From Streptomyces sp. NBC_01216 (lineage in GTDB: Bacteria > Actinomycetota > Actinomycetes > Streptomycetales > Streptomycetaceae): a stretch of DNA of 64,000 nucleotides. The first letter of the stretch is position 1. Each line of letters opens with the position of its first letter. The stretch is taken from NCBI RefSeq assembly GCF_035994945.1, contig NZ_CP108677.1, positions 4,836,001 to 4,900,000 on the forward strand, written 5' to 3'. Shown piece after piece: positions 26,262-35,041 of the stretch. Below the pieces are notes generated by a model. It was given only the letters and a program-made list of their open reading frames with translations, searched no databases and was not told the origin of the DNA. The translations under genes were made by a program, and so were the position numbers.

Positions 26262-28744
26262 ACCCACGTCCGGGGGCGGAGACGGTTGGCCCGCTCCACC
26301 AGTTCGATCCTCTCCTCGCCCCGCTGGGCGAGCCGGGCGAGCACCCGGTACGAGCGTTCGAGGCCGAAGCGCAGTCCGCGCTCGTCCAGTTCACTGCCGA
26401 GCAGCCGGGCATCGTCCGGCCCCGCACCGGGACTCCCGGAGAGTACCCAGTCGAGCGCCGTGCCGAGGACCTCCGCCGACAAACGCTCCCGGCGGACCGC
26501 GTCCAGGCCGAAGCCCCGGAGCGCGGCGACCTGGGCCGCGGCAGCCGTGAGGTCCCGGCCGAGCGGGTCGTTCGCCGGGCGCCGCCGCAGCCTGGCCCGC
26601 ACCGCCGCGACCCGCGCCGCGGTGTAGTGGATGGACGCCTCCGGCACGGACTCCAGGGTCAGGACGGCCCCGGTGCGGTCGCCGGCGGCCAGCCGCACCC
26701 GGGCGAGCCCGAACGCGGCGCTGACGTACCCCGGATCGGTCGCCCACACCAGGTGGTAGTACTCGGCGGCGTTGTCCTGCTGGGCCAGCACCTCGGCGCA
26801 GATGCCCAGCGCCAGCTTGGGCGCGGGCTCTCCGGGGAAGGCGTCGTAGACCGCGTCGAAGGAGACCGCGGCGTTCTCGTGGTCGCCGTTCACCAGCGAC
26901 GCCACACCGCGGTACCAGACCACCCGCCAGTCGTCCGGATGCCGTTCCTCCAGGGCGGCCAGCGCGCGGCCGGCCGAGCCGAGGTCGCCCATCTCCAGAC
27001 GTGCCCGCAGCTCGCGCAGCCCCAGTTCGAGGGAGGGCGCGGGCGCCGACCGCAGGGCGCTGATCAGTTCGGCGGGCGCCGAGGCCATCAGGCCGGCGAG
27101 GAAGACGGCGTTGGGGTCGCCCGGATCGACGTGCGGCACGGGCAGAGCCAGCGCGGCGGCCCGCACGTCCACCGGGGTGAGGAACGGGCCGCCCGGACCC
27201 GCCGCGGCCGGGTGGCGCCCACGGCCGCGGCGCGTCTCCCGCGCGCCCAGCACCGAGACGTCCTCCGTCAGCTCCGCGAACAACTCCGTGTCCGTCACAC
27301 GCGGTTCCGGTCCGAACAGCGTCGAGAGCGCCGGGCGAGGCCGCCCCGACTGCAGGGCGACGACCTCCCGCAGCACGCCCGTCAGCTGCTCCGCCATCTC
27401 CTGCGCCGAGGCGAAACGGCGCAACGGATCGGGGTCCGTGGCCCGCACCAGGAAGCGGTAGAAGGACTCGTACGTCCGGAAGACCTCGATGTGGTCCGGG
27501 TCCGGCAGGGAGTCCGCGAAGACGTTCGTGTAGCCCTGGAAGTCGAAGGCCAGCACGGCGAGCGTGCGTGCCACCGTGTACAGGTCGCTGGCCACCGACG
27601 GGCCGAGCTCGGCCACCTCCGGCGCCTGGTAGCCGACGGTGCCGTAGATGGCCGACTCGTCGTCGTCCATCCGCCGCACGGCGCCCATGTCGATCAGCTT
27701 GAGCTGGTCCTCGGTCTGGATCGCGTTGTCGACCTTGAAGTCGCAGTACAGCAGGTTCCGGCTGTGCAGATGACCGAGCGCTTCCAGGGCCTCGATCCCG
27801 AACGCGCACGCCTGTTCCACCGGCAGCGGATCACGCCGGCCGTCGGGCGTCCGCCGGTCGTTGGCTATCTCCTTGAGCGACTTGCCACCGACGTACTCCA
27901 TGACGATGTAGCCGTCCAGGGAACCCGTGCGCTGGTCGAGGTGCTCGACGAAGTTGTAGATGCGGACGATGTTGGAGTGCTCGATCTCCGCGAGGAAGCG
28001 GCGCTCGGAGATCGCCGCCGCCATCGCGTCCTGGTCGCCGGTGTCCAGCAGGCCCTTGAGGACGACCCAGCGGTCGGAGACCGCCCGGTCGACGGCGAGG
28101 TAGACCCAGCCGAGACCGCCGTGCGCGAGACATCCCGCGACCTCGTACTGACCGTGCACGACGTCCCCGCCGCGCAGCTTCGGCACGAAGGAGTACGGAT
28201 GCCCGCACGTGGTGCAGAACCCCTCGGTCCGCCCCGGGCGGTCGCCGCGCGCGCGGCCCACCGGGCCGCCGCAGTCGGAACGCGAGCAGAATCGCTTCCG
28301 CTCGGGAACCTCGGGGTTCTCCATCACGGCGGCCCGCGGATCGGGGCGCGGCACCTCCGGGATCGTCACCAGCCCGGCGCCCAGCCGGTTGCGCCCGGAC
28401 TGGCCGGTCGAGGAGCCCGAGCTGCGTACCGAGACCGAGCGCCCGGTACCGCCGCCCGACAGGGAACGCGAGAGCCGGCCGGAGACCGACCGGCGCGACG
28501 TCGACGAGCGCGAGGACCGGGACGAGCCGCGCGAGGAGGACCGGGACGACCCGGACCCCGAAGAACCCCCGCCGGCCGAGGCCGGACCGGTCGGCGTCGA
28601 CCTGAGCAAGCCGCCGGGCGCGACCACCGGGGCCAGACCGCAGGTGTCGCAGTACAGCTCGCCGCCGCCCATGTCCTCGTACGAACCCTCGCACGACGGA
28701 CGCTGACAGGTACCCACCACCGACGCTTCCGCTCCTCCGCTCAC
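26258..28744 (-). CDS. pknG: PknG-type Ser/Thr protein kinase with zinc ribbons and TPRs
   Basis: 828 residues from GTG 28744, overlapping the upstream stop as GTGA and preceded by GGGGAAG. N-terminal ribbon (Cys13, 18, 32, 35); Ser/Arg-rich linker about 58-110; second ribbon (Cys153, 158, 177, 180) equivalent to the rubredoxin-like part of PknG; kinase domain about 200-440 with glycine loop AHGGLGWVY (207-215), Lys230 in VVLKGLL, Glu in FLAEIEH, catalytic loop YCDFKVDN (Asp335) replacing HRD, and DMG (352-354) replacing DFG, all PknG features. The C-terminal half has TPRs. PknG lacks a membrane anchor; in mycobacteria it receives the amino-acid signal from GlnH-GlnX encoded beside it, as here. 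Confidence 0.93.
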   Translation of the reverse strand: MSGGAEASVVGTCQRPSCEGSYEDMGGGELYCDTCGLAPVVAPGGLLRSTPTGPASAGGGSSGSGSSRSSSRGSSRSSRSSTSRRSVSGRLSRSLSGGGTGRSVSVRSSGSSTGQSGRNRLGAGLVTIPEVPRPDPRAAVMENPEVPERKRFCSRSDCGGPVGRARGDRPGRTEGFCTTCGHPYSFVPKLRGGDVVHGQYEVAGCLAHGGLGWVYLAVDRAVSDRWVVLKGLLDTGDQDAMAAAISERRFLAEIEHSNIVRIYNFVEHLDQRTGSLDGYIVMEYVGGKSLKEIANDRRTPDGRRDPLPVEQACAFGIEALEALGHLHSRNLLYCDFKVDNAIQTEDQLKLIDMGAVRRMDDDESAIYGTVGYQAPEVAELGPSVASDLYTVARTLAVLAFDFQGYTNVFADSLPDPDHIEVFRTYESFYRFLVRATDPDPLRRFASAQEMAEQLTGVLREVVALQSGRPRPALSTLFGPEPRVTDTELFAELTEDVSVLGARETRRGRGRHPAAAGPGGPFLTPVDVRAAALALPVPHVDPGDPNAVFLAGLMASAPAELISALRSAPAPSLELGLRELRARLEMGDLGSAGRALAALEERHPDDWRVVWYRGVASLVNGDHENAAVSFDAVYDAFPGEPAPKLALGICAEVLAQQDNAAEYYHLVWATDPGYVSAAFGLARVRLAAGDRTGAVLTLESVPEASIHYTAARVAAVRARLRRRPANDPLGRDLTAAAAQVAALRGFGLDAVRRERLSAEVLGTALDWVLSGSPGAGPDDARLLGSELDERGLRFGLERSYRVLARLAQRGEERIELVERANRLRPRTWV

Positions 28745-30039
28745 CACTGACTTCCCCTGCCCTCTCCAGGCCCGGACAGAACCTCCGCCGCTGCCCGCTG
28801 ATAGCGCAGCACCGCCTGCTCGGCGACCCGCAGGTCGCACGGCGCGCTCCACAGCATCCGGCGCGCCGCGTCGTACCGCTCGATCAGCAGCGGGTCCTCC
28901 GCCGCGCCGAGCCGCGCCACCTTCGCCTTGTACGCGTCCAGCCGGCCGCGCAGCTCGGCGCGGACCGCGAGCGGCGCCGTGACCGCCGTCAAGGACGCCC
29001 GTGCCCGCTGCAGTTCGTCCTCGGCCTCCTGCTCCAGCGACTCCAGGAGCGGCGAGAGCCGGTGCCACCGGGCGTGCCTGCGGTACTCGGCGGCCGTCAC
29101 GAGCCGCTCCTGGAGGGCCGTCGGCGGACCGCTGACGGCGGGCACCTCGGAGGCCGCGATCTTGGCGAGGACCTCGCCGCGGGCCGCCCTCGCCTCGGCG
29201 AGAGTCCGGTCCGCGCGCGAGAGCACGTCGCGCAGCCGCAGCAGCCGCTCCTCGGAGTCCTGCCGGACCGCCAGCACCGCCTCGATCTCCCGCCGGATGT
29301 CCTCCAGGGCACGGGCCGCGCGGTCGTAACGGGTGGTGTCGGGACGCCCGCCACCGGGTGCCGAACTGCCCGCGGCGGGCTGCCAGAAGGCCAGCGGATC
29401 GGTGACGACCTCGGAGCGCAGCGCACCCAGCTCGGCGGTGATCTCCTCCAGCTCGTCGCCGGCCGGATGCTCCCCCGGCCGCACCCCGACGGAGTGCGCG
29501 AGGGAACGGGTCCGGCCGAGCTCCGCGGCGAGCAGGTCTATCCGGGCGGGCAGCGCCGACCAGACGGCGTCCGCGGTCACGACGACGTCGAGCGCCGCGG
29601 CGTACAGCTCGTTCATCCTGCCCACCAGCCGCTCCAGCGTGAAGCGTTCGGCGAGCCGGGGCGGCCCGCCGGCCGGCGCGGCGCACCGCTGGGCCCCACC
29701 GGACACCAGGACGCTCTCGCCACGCAGCCGCTCGGTCAGCTCGACCAGGTCCTCACGGCTGGACCAGCGGCGGCGCGCCCGCAGCTCACGCGCCGAGAAG
29801 AGCGCCGCGGTATAGGCGTCGAAACAGGTCCACAGCAGGGTGATCGATGCCTCGGTCGCCTGCCAGCGCTCCCGGGTGGTCCCCGTCAGCTCGGCGCCCT
29901 CGAGCAGCCTGCGGCCCGCGTGGTCCTGGAGGGCGAGCAGCGAATCCTCGACCGCCTTGTGCTCCGCGCCGAGGCGCGCCAGCGCACGGTCCACCTCGTC
30001 CCGGTCCATTGCCGGACCGGGGGGTCCCGTGACGCCCAT
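28741..30039 (-). CDS. Coiled-coil protein between GlnH and PknG
   Basis: 432 residues from ATG 30039 behind GAGAGGTG. Almost entirely helical with heptad-like stretches (for example ALARLGAEHKAVEDSLLAL and AARALEDIRREIEAVLAVRQ); no signal peptide, membrane segment or named domain. It starts 3 bp after glnH ends and its stop overlaps the pknG start, so the three are co-translated. I infer a scaffold or adaptor joining the membrane sensor to the kinase. I know of no named homologue; mycobacterial loci as I remember them lack it. Confidence 0.8.
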   Translation of the reverse strand: MGVTGPPGPAMDRDEVDRALARLGAEHKAVEDSLLALQDHAGRRLLEGAELTGTTRERWQATEASITLLWTCFDAYTAALFSARELRARRRWSSREDLVELTERLRGESVLVSGGAQRCAAPAGGPPRLAERFTLERLVGRMNELYAAALDVVVTADAVWSALPARIDLLAAELGRTRSLAHSVGVRPGEHPAGDELEEITAELGALRSEVVTDPLAFWQPAAGSSAPGGGRPDTTRYDRAARALEDIRREIEAVLAVRQDSEERLLRLRDVLSRADRTLAEARAARGEVLAKIAASEVPAVSGPPTALQERLVTAAEYRRHARWHRLSPLLESLEQEAEDELQRARASLTAVTAPLAVRAELRGRLDAYKAKVARLGAAEDPLLIERYDAARRMLWSAPCDLRVAEQAVLRYQRAAAEVLSGPGEGRGSQW

Positions 30040-30042
30040 CGA

Positions 30043-31110
30043 TCACCTCTCGTTCTGCTTGTACATGGGTGCGGGCGGCCCGGATATCCCGGGCAGGTCC
30101 GCCTTCAGCCACTTCTCGTACGCCGCCTGCCAGGGGCCCTGCCGGTACCGGACCAGAACCTGGTTGACCCGGCGCACCAGGTCGTCGTTGCCGAGCCGGG
30201 CCGCCACGCCGTAGAACTCGGTGGTGAACGGCTCGCCCTTGAGCTCGATCGCCGGGTCCTGCGCGGCCTGTCCGGCCGCCAGCGCGTTGTCCGTGACGAC
30301 CGCGTCGACCTCGCCGAGCTGGAGGCGGACCAGACAGTCCAGCTGGTTGGGCACGGTGAGGAGGTCCCGGTCTTCCTTGGTGCCGTCGCCCTCGTCCTTG
30401 AAGACGGCCCCGAAGGAGTTCCGCTCCAGCGCCTCGTACGCCGTCGAGCCCTCCGCCGTACAGACCCGTTTGCCCTTCAGGGACGGGCCGTAGCCCAGGA
30501 TCGTCGCATCCTGCTTCGGCGCCAGCACCTGCTGCCCGGCCTGGAAGTAGGCCGTGGAGAAGGCGACCTGCTCAAGCCGCTTGCAGTTGATCGTCATCGT
30601 GCGCACCACGAGGTCGACCTTGCCGCTCTCCAGGGCCGCGATCCGCTGGTTGGTCGGAATCGCGCGGAAGACGATGCTGTCCTCGCTGCCGAGAATGTCC
30701 TTCGCGATCGCCCTGGCGAGGTCGATGTCGAACCCTTCGAGCGTGCGCTTGCCGGGGTTCCGGTACCCCCACCGGTAGCTGGACTGGTCGACGCCCACCA
30801 CGAGCTTGCCGCGCTTCTTGATCGCGGCGATCGAGGGGCCGTCGGCCGAGGACGGCGTCAGCGATGCCTCCGGGTTCTCGCAGGTGTCCGCCCGCACCGG
30901 TACACCCGTCGCGACACCGAGGCCGCCCGGCGCCGGCGCGGCCGATGCGCCGTGACCGCGATGGGCCAGCGGCAGCAGGGTCAGCGCCGCGGTCAGACCG
31001 CAGGCCACGGCCATCGCCGCGACCCCTCCCCAGCCACGCGGCCGGGCCAGCGGCCGCCGGGCGGGCCCGACTGGGTCACCCTTCCCCGCGTCGTCGACGC
31101 CGTAGCGCAT
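30043..31110 (-). CDS. glnH: Glutamate/amino-acid binding protein GlnH of the PknG pathway
   Basis: 355 residues from ATG 31110 behind GAGAGGGGGCG. An N-terminal membrane anchor (WGGVAAMAVACGLTAALTLL) is followed by a periplasmic-binding fold of SBP family 3: KLVVGVDQSSYRWGYRNPGK, LEGFDIDLARAIAKDILG, IPTNQRIAALESGKVDLVV and VDAVVTDNALAA. There is no lipobox, so it is tethered by the helix. In mycobacteria GlnH binds Asp/Glu and signals through GlnX to PknG rather than feeding a transporter; the absence of any ABC permease here and the neighbouring GlnX and PknG support the same role. Confidence 0.9.
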   Translation of the reverse strand: MRYGVDDAGKGDPVGPARRPLARPRGWGGVAAMAVACGLTAALTLLPLAHRGHGASAAPAPGGLGVATGVPVRADTCENPEASLTPSSADGPSIAAIKKRGKLVVGVDQSSYRWGYRNPGKRTLEGFDIDLARAIAKDILGSEDSIVFRAIPTNQRIAALESGKVDLVVRTMTINCKRLEQVAFSTAYFQAGQQVLAPKQDATILGYGPSLKGKRVCTAEGSTAYEALERNSFGAVFKDEGDGTKEDRDLLTVPNQLDCLVRLQLGEVDAVVTDNALAAGQAAQDPAIELKGEPFTTEFYGVAARLGNDDLVRRVNQVLVRYRQGPWQAAYEKWLKADLPGISGPPAPMYKQNER

Positions 31111-31121
31111 CCCGCCCCCTC

Positions 31122-32474
31122 TCACCGGTACTCCGACAGCCTGCGGTTGATCCCCACGACGATGCCCGCCGCACCGAGCACCGCGAGCCCGGCCGCCCCC
31201 AGCGGGAGCGCGGTCAGCGCGTCCCGGCCACCTTCGGCGGCGCGGCCGAACTCGGCCTGCTCGTGGTCCAGGGCCCGCTTCAACGCCGCGTCGATCTGGT
31301 CGAAGGACTGCCCGGTGGACTCCTTCGGGCCGATGATCCGGCTCAGCGCGCCCTCGTAGTCTCCCGCGTCGTCCATGGCGCGCGCTGCCTGATGACGCTG
31401 CCGCCACTCACCCGCGCGGGAAGCGGCCTCGGACAGCGGTCCGCGGCCCTCCTCGTCGTCGGCCAGCTCCCCGGCCCTGTCGAGCGCGCCGGTCAGCGCA
31501 GCCATGCCGGCGGTGTAGTCCGTCTCGTACTTGTCGTTCAGGCCGTCGTCGGTGAGGACCGAACCCCGTGCGACCAGCGTGAGGTTCTCGTTGGCGCGGG
31601 CCTTCAGCGAGCTGATCCGGGCCGTGTTGAGTACCTGGAGAGAGCTCTGCCCGTGCTCCTGGGCCTCGGTCAGCCCCGACCGCGCGAGGGTGTGCGCGGT
31701 GGCGAGCCAGAGCAGCACGACGACCGAGGCGGCCGTGGCCGCGAGCAGTCCCTGGTTGAACACCCGGTTCGTCAGGCGCTGATCGCGCCGCTGCGCCCAC
31801 ACCAGGGCGGCCACTGCGACGAGCCCCAGCACCAGGGAGGCGTAGGGCAGGTCGCGGGCGTCCGCGTCGTCCCGGTGGAGCCGGGCCGTCTCCGCGTCGT
31901 ACAGCCGCTGCGCGGCGGGCAGCAGCTGGGTGGTCATCTGCTGGTTCGCGTACCGGAGGTACGCCCCTCCGAGCGGAAGGCCCTGCCGGTTGGCGGCCCG
32001 CGCGCGCTCGACGAGTCCGGTGTAGCGGGGGAGCCCCTCGTTGAGCGTGGCGATCTCGCGGCCCGACTCCGAGGAACCGTCGGTGCTCGCGGCGGCCTCG
32101 ACCAGCAGCCGTGAGGCCGTGGATATGTCCCGCGCGTACCGCTCACGGATGTCGGCCGGCTCCTGCGGGCCGGACAGGAAGGCGCCGGCGGCGGCGGTGT
32201 CGGCGTCCGCGAGCGAGCGGTAGATGTCGGCCGCGTCGGCGCTCAGCGGCTGGCTGCGGCTCACCACGTCGTCGGCGGCGTCGGCGCGGTCCGCGACCTC
32301 GAAGCCGGTGACGGTCCCGAACGCGACCACCACCAGGGCCAGTACGGCCCCCAGGATCCGCAGCCGCCCCGGCTCGGTGGTGGCGGCCCGGCGCAGGCGG
32401 CTCCGCGCCTCGGCCCAGGCACCCGGTCCGGGGGCCGGCACCGAGGCGATGGGCACGTTCGGCGGTGGTGTCAC
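31122..32474 (-). CDS. glnX: Four-helix membrane sensor GlnX
   Basis: 450 residues from GTG 32474 behind GGGGAGGTCA. Four membrane helices frame two extracytoplasmic helical sensor domains, as in tandem four-helix-bundle receptors: helix 1 LGAVLALVVVAFGTVTG, first domain about 65-215, helices 2 and 3 (SLVLGLVAVAALVWA and ATAASVVVLLWLATAH), second domain about 275-415, helix 4 PLGAAGLAVLGAAGIVVG. It has no kinase or methyl-accepting domain. The mycobacterial homologue links GlnH to PknG. First gene of the minus-strand operon; its promoter must lie in 32475-32670. Confidence 0.88.
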   Translation of the reverse strand: MTPPPNVPIASVPAPGPGAWAEARSRLRRAATTEPGRLRILGAVLALVVVAFGTVTGFEVADRADAADDVVSRSQPLSADAADIYRSLADADTAAAGAFLSGPQEPADIRERYARDISTASRLLVEAAASTDGSSESGREIATLNEGLPRYTGLVERARAANRQGLPLGGAYLRYANQQMTTQLLPAAQRLYDAETARLHRDDADARDLPYASLVLGLVAVAALVWAQRRDQRLTNRVFNQGLLAATAASVVVLLWLATAHTLARSGLTEAQEHGQSSLQVLNTARISSLKARANENLTLVARGSVLTDDGLNDKYETDYTAGMAALTGALDRAGELADDEEGRGPLSEAASRAGEWRQRHQAARAMDDAGDYEGALSRIIGPKESTGQSFDQIDAALKRALDHEQAEFGRAAEGGRDALTALPLGAAGLAVLGAAGIVVGINRRLSEYR

Positions 32475-32670
32475 TTGACCTCCCCCTCGGTCGCTGACGT
32501 CGGCCCTCGCCCTCCGCTGTCCGGAGCACGACCATCCGGCCAGCAGTATGGCCGCAGAGGCCGTTTCGCACACCGGAATTGGCGCGATCTTGTACCTATC
32601 GTGCCCCATGCCCCGCCGGCCCCCGCAGCCGATCCCCCTCTTCCACCACGCGACGGCGCCGGGTGCGGTT
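32475..32670. promoter_or_regulatory. Upstream region of the glnX operon
   Basis: Non-coding start of a 314-bp gap; it should carry the promoter for the seven-gene minus-strand run. A small A/T-richer patch (AATTGGCGCGATCTTGTACC, 32577-32596) is the best candidate place, but I cannot define boxes. Confidence 0.3.
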
Positions 32671-32712
32671 CCCCCGCTGGGGGCGGCCCCCCGGGGGCGG
32701 CCCCAGCGGGGG
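32671..32712. terminator. GC-rich nested hairpin downstream of the sugar kinase
   Basis: Outer arms CCCCCGCTGGGG (32671-32682) and CCCCAGCGGGGG (32701-32712) enclose an inner GGCCCCCC/GGGGGC dyad. It lies after the kinase gene on the minus strand and before the glnX promoter, so it can insulate the two operons. No T-run. Confidence 0.6.
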
Positions 32713-32739
32713 CCGGGGACACCCGTGTCACACGCGTTC

Positions 32740-32791
32740 CGGCGGCGCCCGACGGGACCCGCCCGGTCGAAGGCCGCCCGACTGGCTCTCA
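32740..32791 (-). repeat. Dispersed 3'-end repeat, copy 3 (degenerate)
   Basis: Read on the minus strand it begins with the kinase stop codon, TGAGAGCCAGTCGGGCGG, followed by CCTTCGACCGGGCGGG. It matches the start of the other copies with a few changes and then diverges. Confidence 0.7.
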
Positions 32792-33772
32792 GGCGTAGTG
32801 CGCCCGCAGTCGGGCCGCCGCCCCGGGGCCGTCCCCGCACGTGTCGAGCGCCAGCAGCCCGGCGCCCAGGACCGGTGGCGAGGTCACGACCCTGATGACG
32901 GCCTTCGGCGCCTTCGCCACCAGCAGGTCGGCGATCCGGGTGTCGAGTTCGGGGTGCCGGGCGGCCAGCACGCCGCCGCCCAGGATCACCGGTGCCTCCT
33001 CGTCGAGCAGCCCGAGCCGGCCGAGCGCGACCGAGGCCAGCGCGACGACCTCGTCGGCCTGCCGGTGCACCAGTGCGCGTGCGACCGCGTCGCCCGCCGC
33101 ACTCGTACGGAACAGCACGGGTGTCAGCTCGTGACGCCGCGTGGCCGGGACACGGTTCCGGTGCAGCGCCTCGATCAGCGCCTCCATGGTGTCCAGACCG
33201 AAGTGCGCGGGCAGCGCGCGGGCGAGTTCGGTCGGTGCGCCGCGCCCGTCCTCCGCGCGGGCCGCGCACCACAGGGCCTCCTCCGCGAGCCCGCCCCCGC
33301 CGCCCCAGTCACCGGAGATCTTCCCGATCGCGGGGAAGCGGGCCGTCCGCCCGTCGGGCAGCATGCCCACACAGTTGATGCCGGCCCCGCAGACCACGGC
33401 GACGCCCCGGGGCTCGTCGAGCCCCGCCCGCAGCAGGGCGAAGGTGTCGTTGCGCACGGTCACCGAGCGACTCCACCGGCGGGCTTCCAGGGCGGCCGTC
33501 AACTCCCTTTCCTCGACGGCGAGATCGACGTTCGCCAGACAGGCGGAGACGTGCGAGAACGCGGGCGGCGTGCCGTCGTCGGCGCCGGCCGCGGCCCAGG
33601 CGCGGTCCACGATGTCCGCCAGGCCCTCCAGTGCCGCGCCGACGCCGACGACCGGAGGCTGGAAACCACCGCCGCGCGCCGTACCGAGGACGCTCCCGTC
33701 GCGTCCGAGGACCGCGACATCGGTCTTGCTGTTGCCGGCGTCGATCGCCAGCAGGCTTCCGTTCAGGCCCAC
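32789..33772 (-). CDS. BadF/NagK-type sugar kinase (probable N-acetylglucosamine kinase)
   Basis: 327 residues from GTG 33772, overlapping the end of the GH4 gene by 10 bp. ASKHA fold: phosphate loop LLAIDAGNSKTDVAVLGRDG, VVCGAGINCVGMLPDGR, FPAIGKISGDWGGGGGLAEE, and VILGGGVLAARHPELD. The combination fits N-acetylglucosamine kinases of the BadF/BadG group. Last gene of the ROK-controlled sugar operon; it would phosphorylate the monosaccharide set free by the glycosidase. The precise sugar is inferred. Confidence 0.82.
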   Translation of the reverse strand: MGLNGSLLAIDAGNSKTDVAVLGRDGSVLGTARGGGFQPPVVGVGAALEGLADIVDRAWAAAGADDGTPPAFSHVSACLANVDLAVEERELTAALEARRWSRSVTVRNDTFALLRAGLDEPRGVAVVCGAGINCVGMLPDGRTARFPAIGKISGDWGGGGGLAEEALWCAARAEDGRGAPTELARALPAHFGLDTMEALIEALHRNRVPATRRHELTPVLFRTSAAGDAVARALVHRQADEVVALASVALGRLGLLDEEAPVILGGGVLAARHPELDTRIADLLVAKAPKAVIRVVTSPPVLGAGLLALDTCGDGPGAAARLRAHYA

Positions 33773-35037
33773 GCGAGGTGCTCCCGGTTGTGGGCGATCA
33801 GCCGGTCGGTGAGCCCGTCGGCGAGCGTGTACTGGCCGACCAGCGGGTGCGCGAGCAGTGCCTTGAACACCCGGTCGCGGCCCCCGCGCAGCGCGGCCTC
33901 CAGTGCCAGGTCCTCGTAGGCGGTGACGTGCGAGATCAGCCCCGCGTACAGCGGGTCGACCGCGGCCACCGGCAGCGGGGCGGCCCCCCGCGCGCCGATC
34001 GCGGCCTGCACCTCGACGACGGCGTCGTCCGGCAGGAAGGGCAGGGTGCCGTTGTTGTACGTGTTGACCACCTGGTACGGCGAGCCCGCGCCCGGCCGGC
34101 CGCCCAGCAGACCCGCGGCCAGGTCAACGGCGGCCTCCGAGTAGAACGCGCCGCCCCGCTTGCCGAGCAGCGCCGGCTTCTCGTCGAGTGTCGGGTCCCC
34201 GTACATCGCCAGGAGTTCCCGCTCCATCGCGGCGACCTCGGCGGCCCGCGAGGGCTTGCTGCCGAGCTCCCGGACGACCTCGTCGTGGGCGTAGAAGTAG
34301 CGCAGGTAGTAGGAGGGGACCACACCGAGGCGGTCCATCGGCGCGGACGGCAGGCGCAGGTCGTCGGCGAGCGCGGCACCGTGCTCGGCGAGCAGTCGCG
34401 GAAGCACGTTCTCACCCTGGGGACCGCCCAGCCGGACGGCGATCTCCCAGGTCAGATGGTTGAGGCCGACATGGTCGAGGTGGACGTCGGACGGGTCCAC
34501 GCCCAGGAACCGGGCGAACTTCCGCTGGAAGCCGATGGCGACGTTGCAGAGGCCGACGGCCTTGTGACCCGCCTGCAGGAGGGCGCGCGTGACGATGCCG
34601 ACGGGATTGGTGAAGTCGATGATCCAGGCGTCCGGGTTGCCGCGCCGGACCCGTTCGGCGATGTCCAGGACCACCGGGACGGTCCGCAGCGCCTTGGCGA
34701 GCCCGCCGGCGCCGGTCGTCTCCTGCCCGACGCAGCCGCATTCCAGCGGCCAGGTCTCGTCCTGGTCGCGGGCCGCCTGCCCGCCGACCCGCAGCTGGAG
34801 CAGGACGGCGTCGGCGCCCTCGACGCCGCTGTCGAGATCACCGGTGGTGACGATCCTCCCGTCGTGGCCCTGTCTGGCGAAGATCCGCCGGGCCAGCCCG
34901 CCGACCAGTTCGAGACGGTCGGCGGCCGGGTCCACGAGGACGAGTTCGGTGATCGGCAGGGTGTCGCGCATGCGCGCGAAACCGTCGATCAGTTCGGGGG
35001 TGTAGGTGGAGCCGCCGCCCACGACAGCGAGTTTCAT
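33763..35037 (-). CDS. GH4 family glycosidase (6-phospho-beta-glucosidase type)
   Basis: 424 residues from ATG 35037. NAD-dependent GH4 enzyme: dinucleotide loop AVVGGGSTYTPELIDGF, IIDFTNPVGIVT, the metal-binding Cys in GLCNVAIGF and His in GLNHLTWE, and NTYNNGTLPFLPDDAVVEVQ. These resemble 6-phospho-beta-glucosidases, which use NAD+ and Mn2+ to cleave by redox elimination. Because the sugar enters through an ABC system that does not phosphorylate, either the kinase downstream acts first or the enzyme takes unphosphorylated sugar. Confidence 0.88.
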   Translation of the reverse strand: MKLAVVGGGSTYTPELIDGFARMRDTLPITELVLVDPAADRLELVGGLARRIFARQGHDGRIVTTGDLDSGVEGADAVLLQLRVGGQAARDQDETWPLECGCVGQETTGAGGLAKALRTVPVVLDIAERVRRGNPDAWIIDFTNPVGIVTRALLQAGHKAVGLCNVAIGFQRKFARFLGVDPSDVHLDHVGLNHLTWEIAVRLGGPQGENVLPRLLAEHGAALADDLRLPSAPMDRLGVVPSYYLRYFYAHDEVVRELGSKPSRAAEVAAMERELLAMYGDPTLDEKPALLGKRGGAFYSEAAVDLAAGLLGGRPGAGSPYQVVNTYNNGTLPFLPDDAVVEVQAAIGARGAAPLPVAAVDPLYAGLISHVTAYEDLALEAALRGGRDRVFKALLAHPLVGQYTLADGLTDRLIAHNREHLAWA

Positions 35038-35041
35038 TCGA

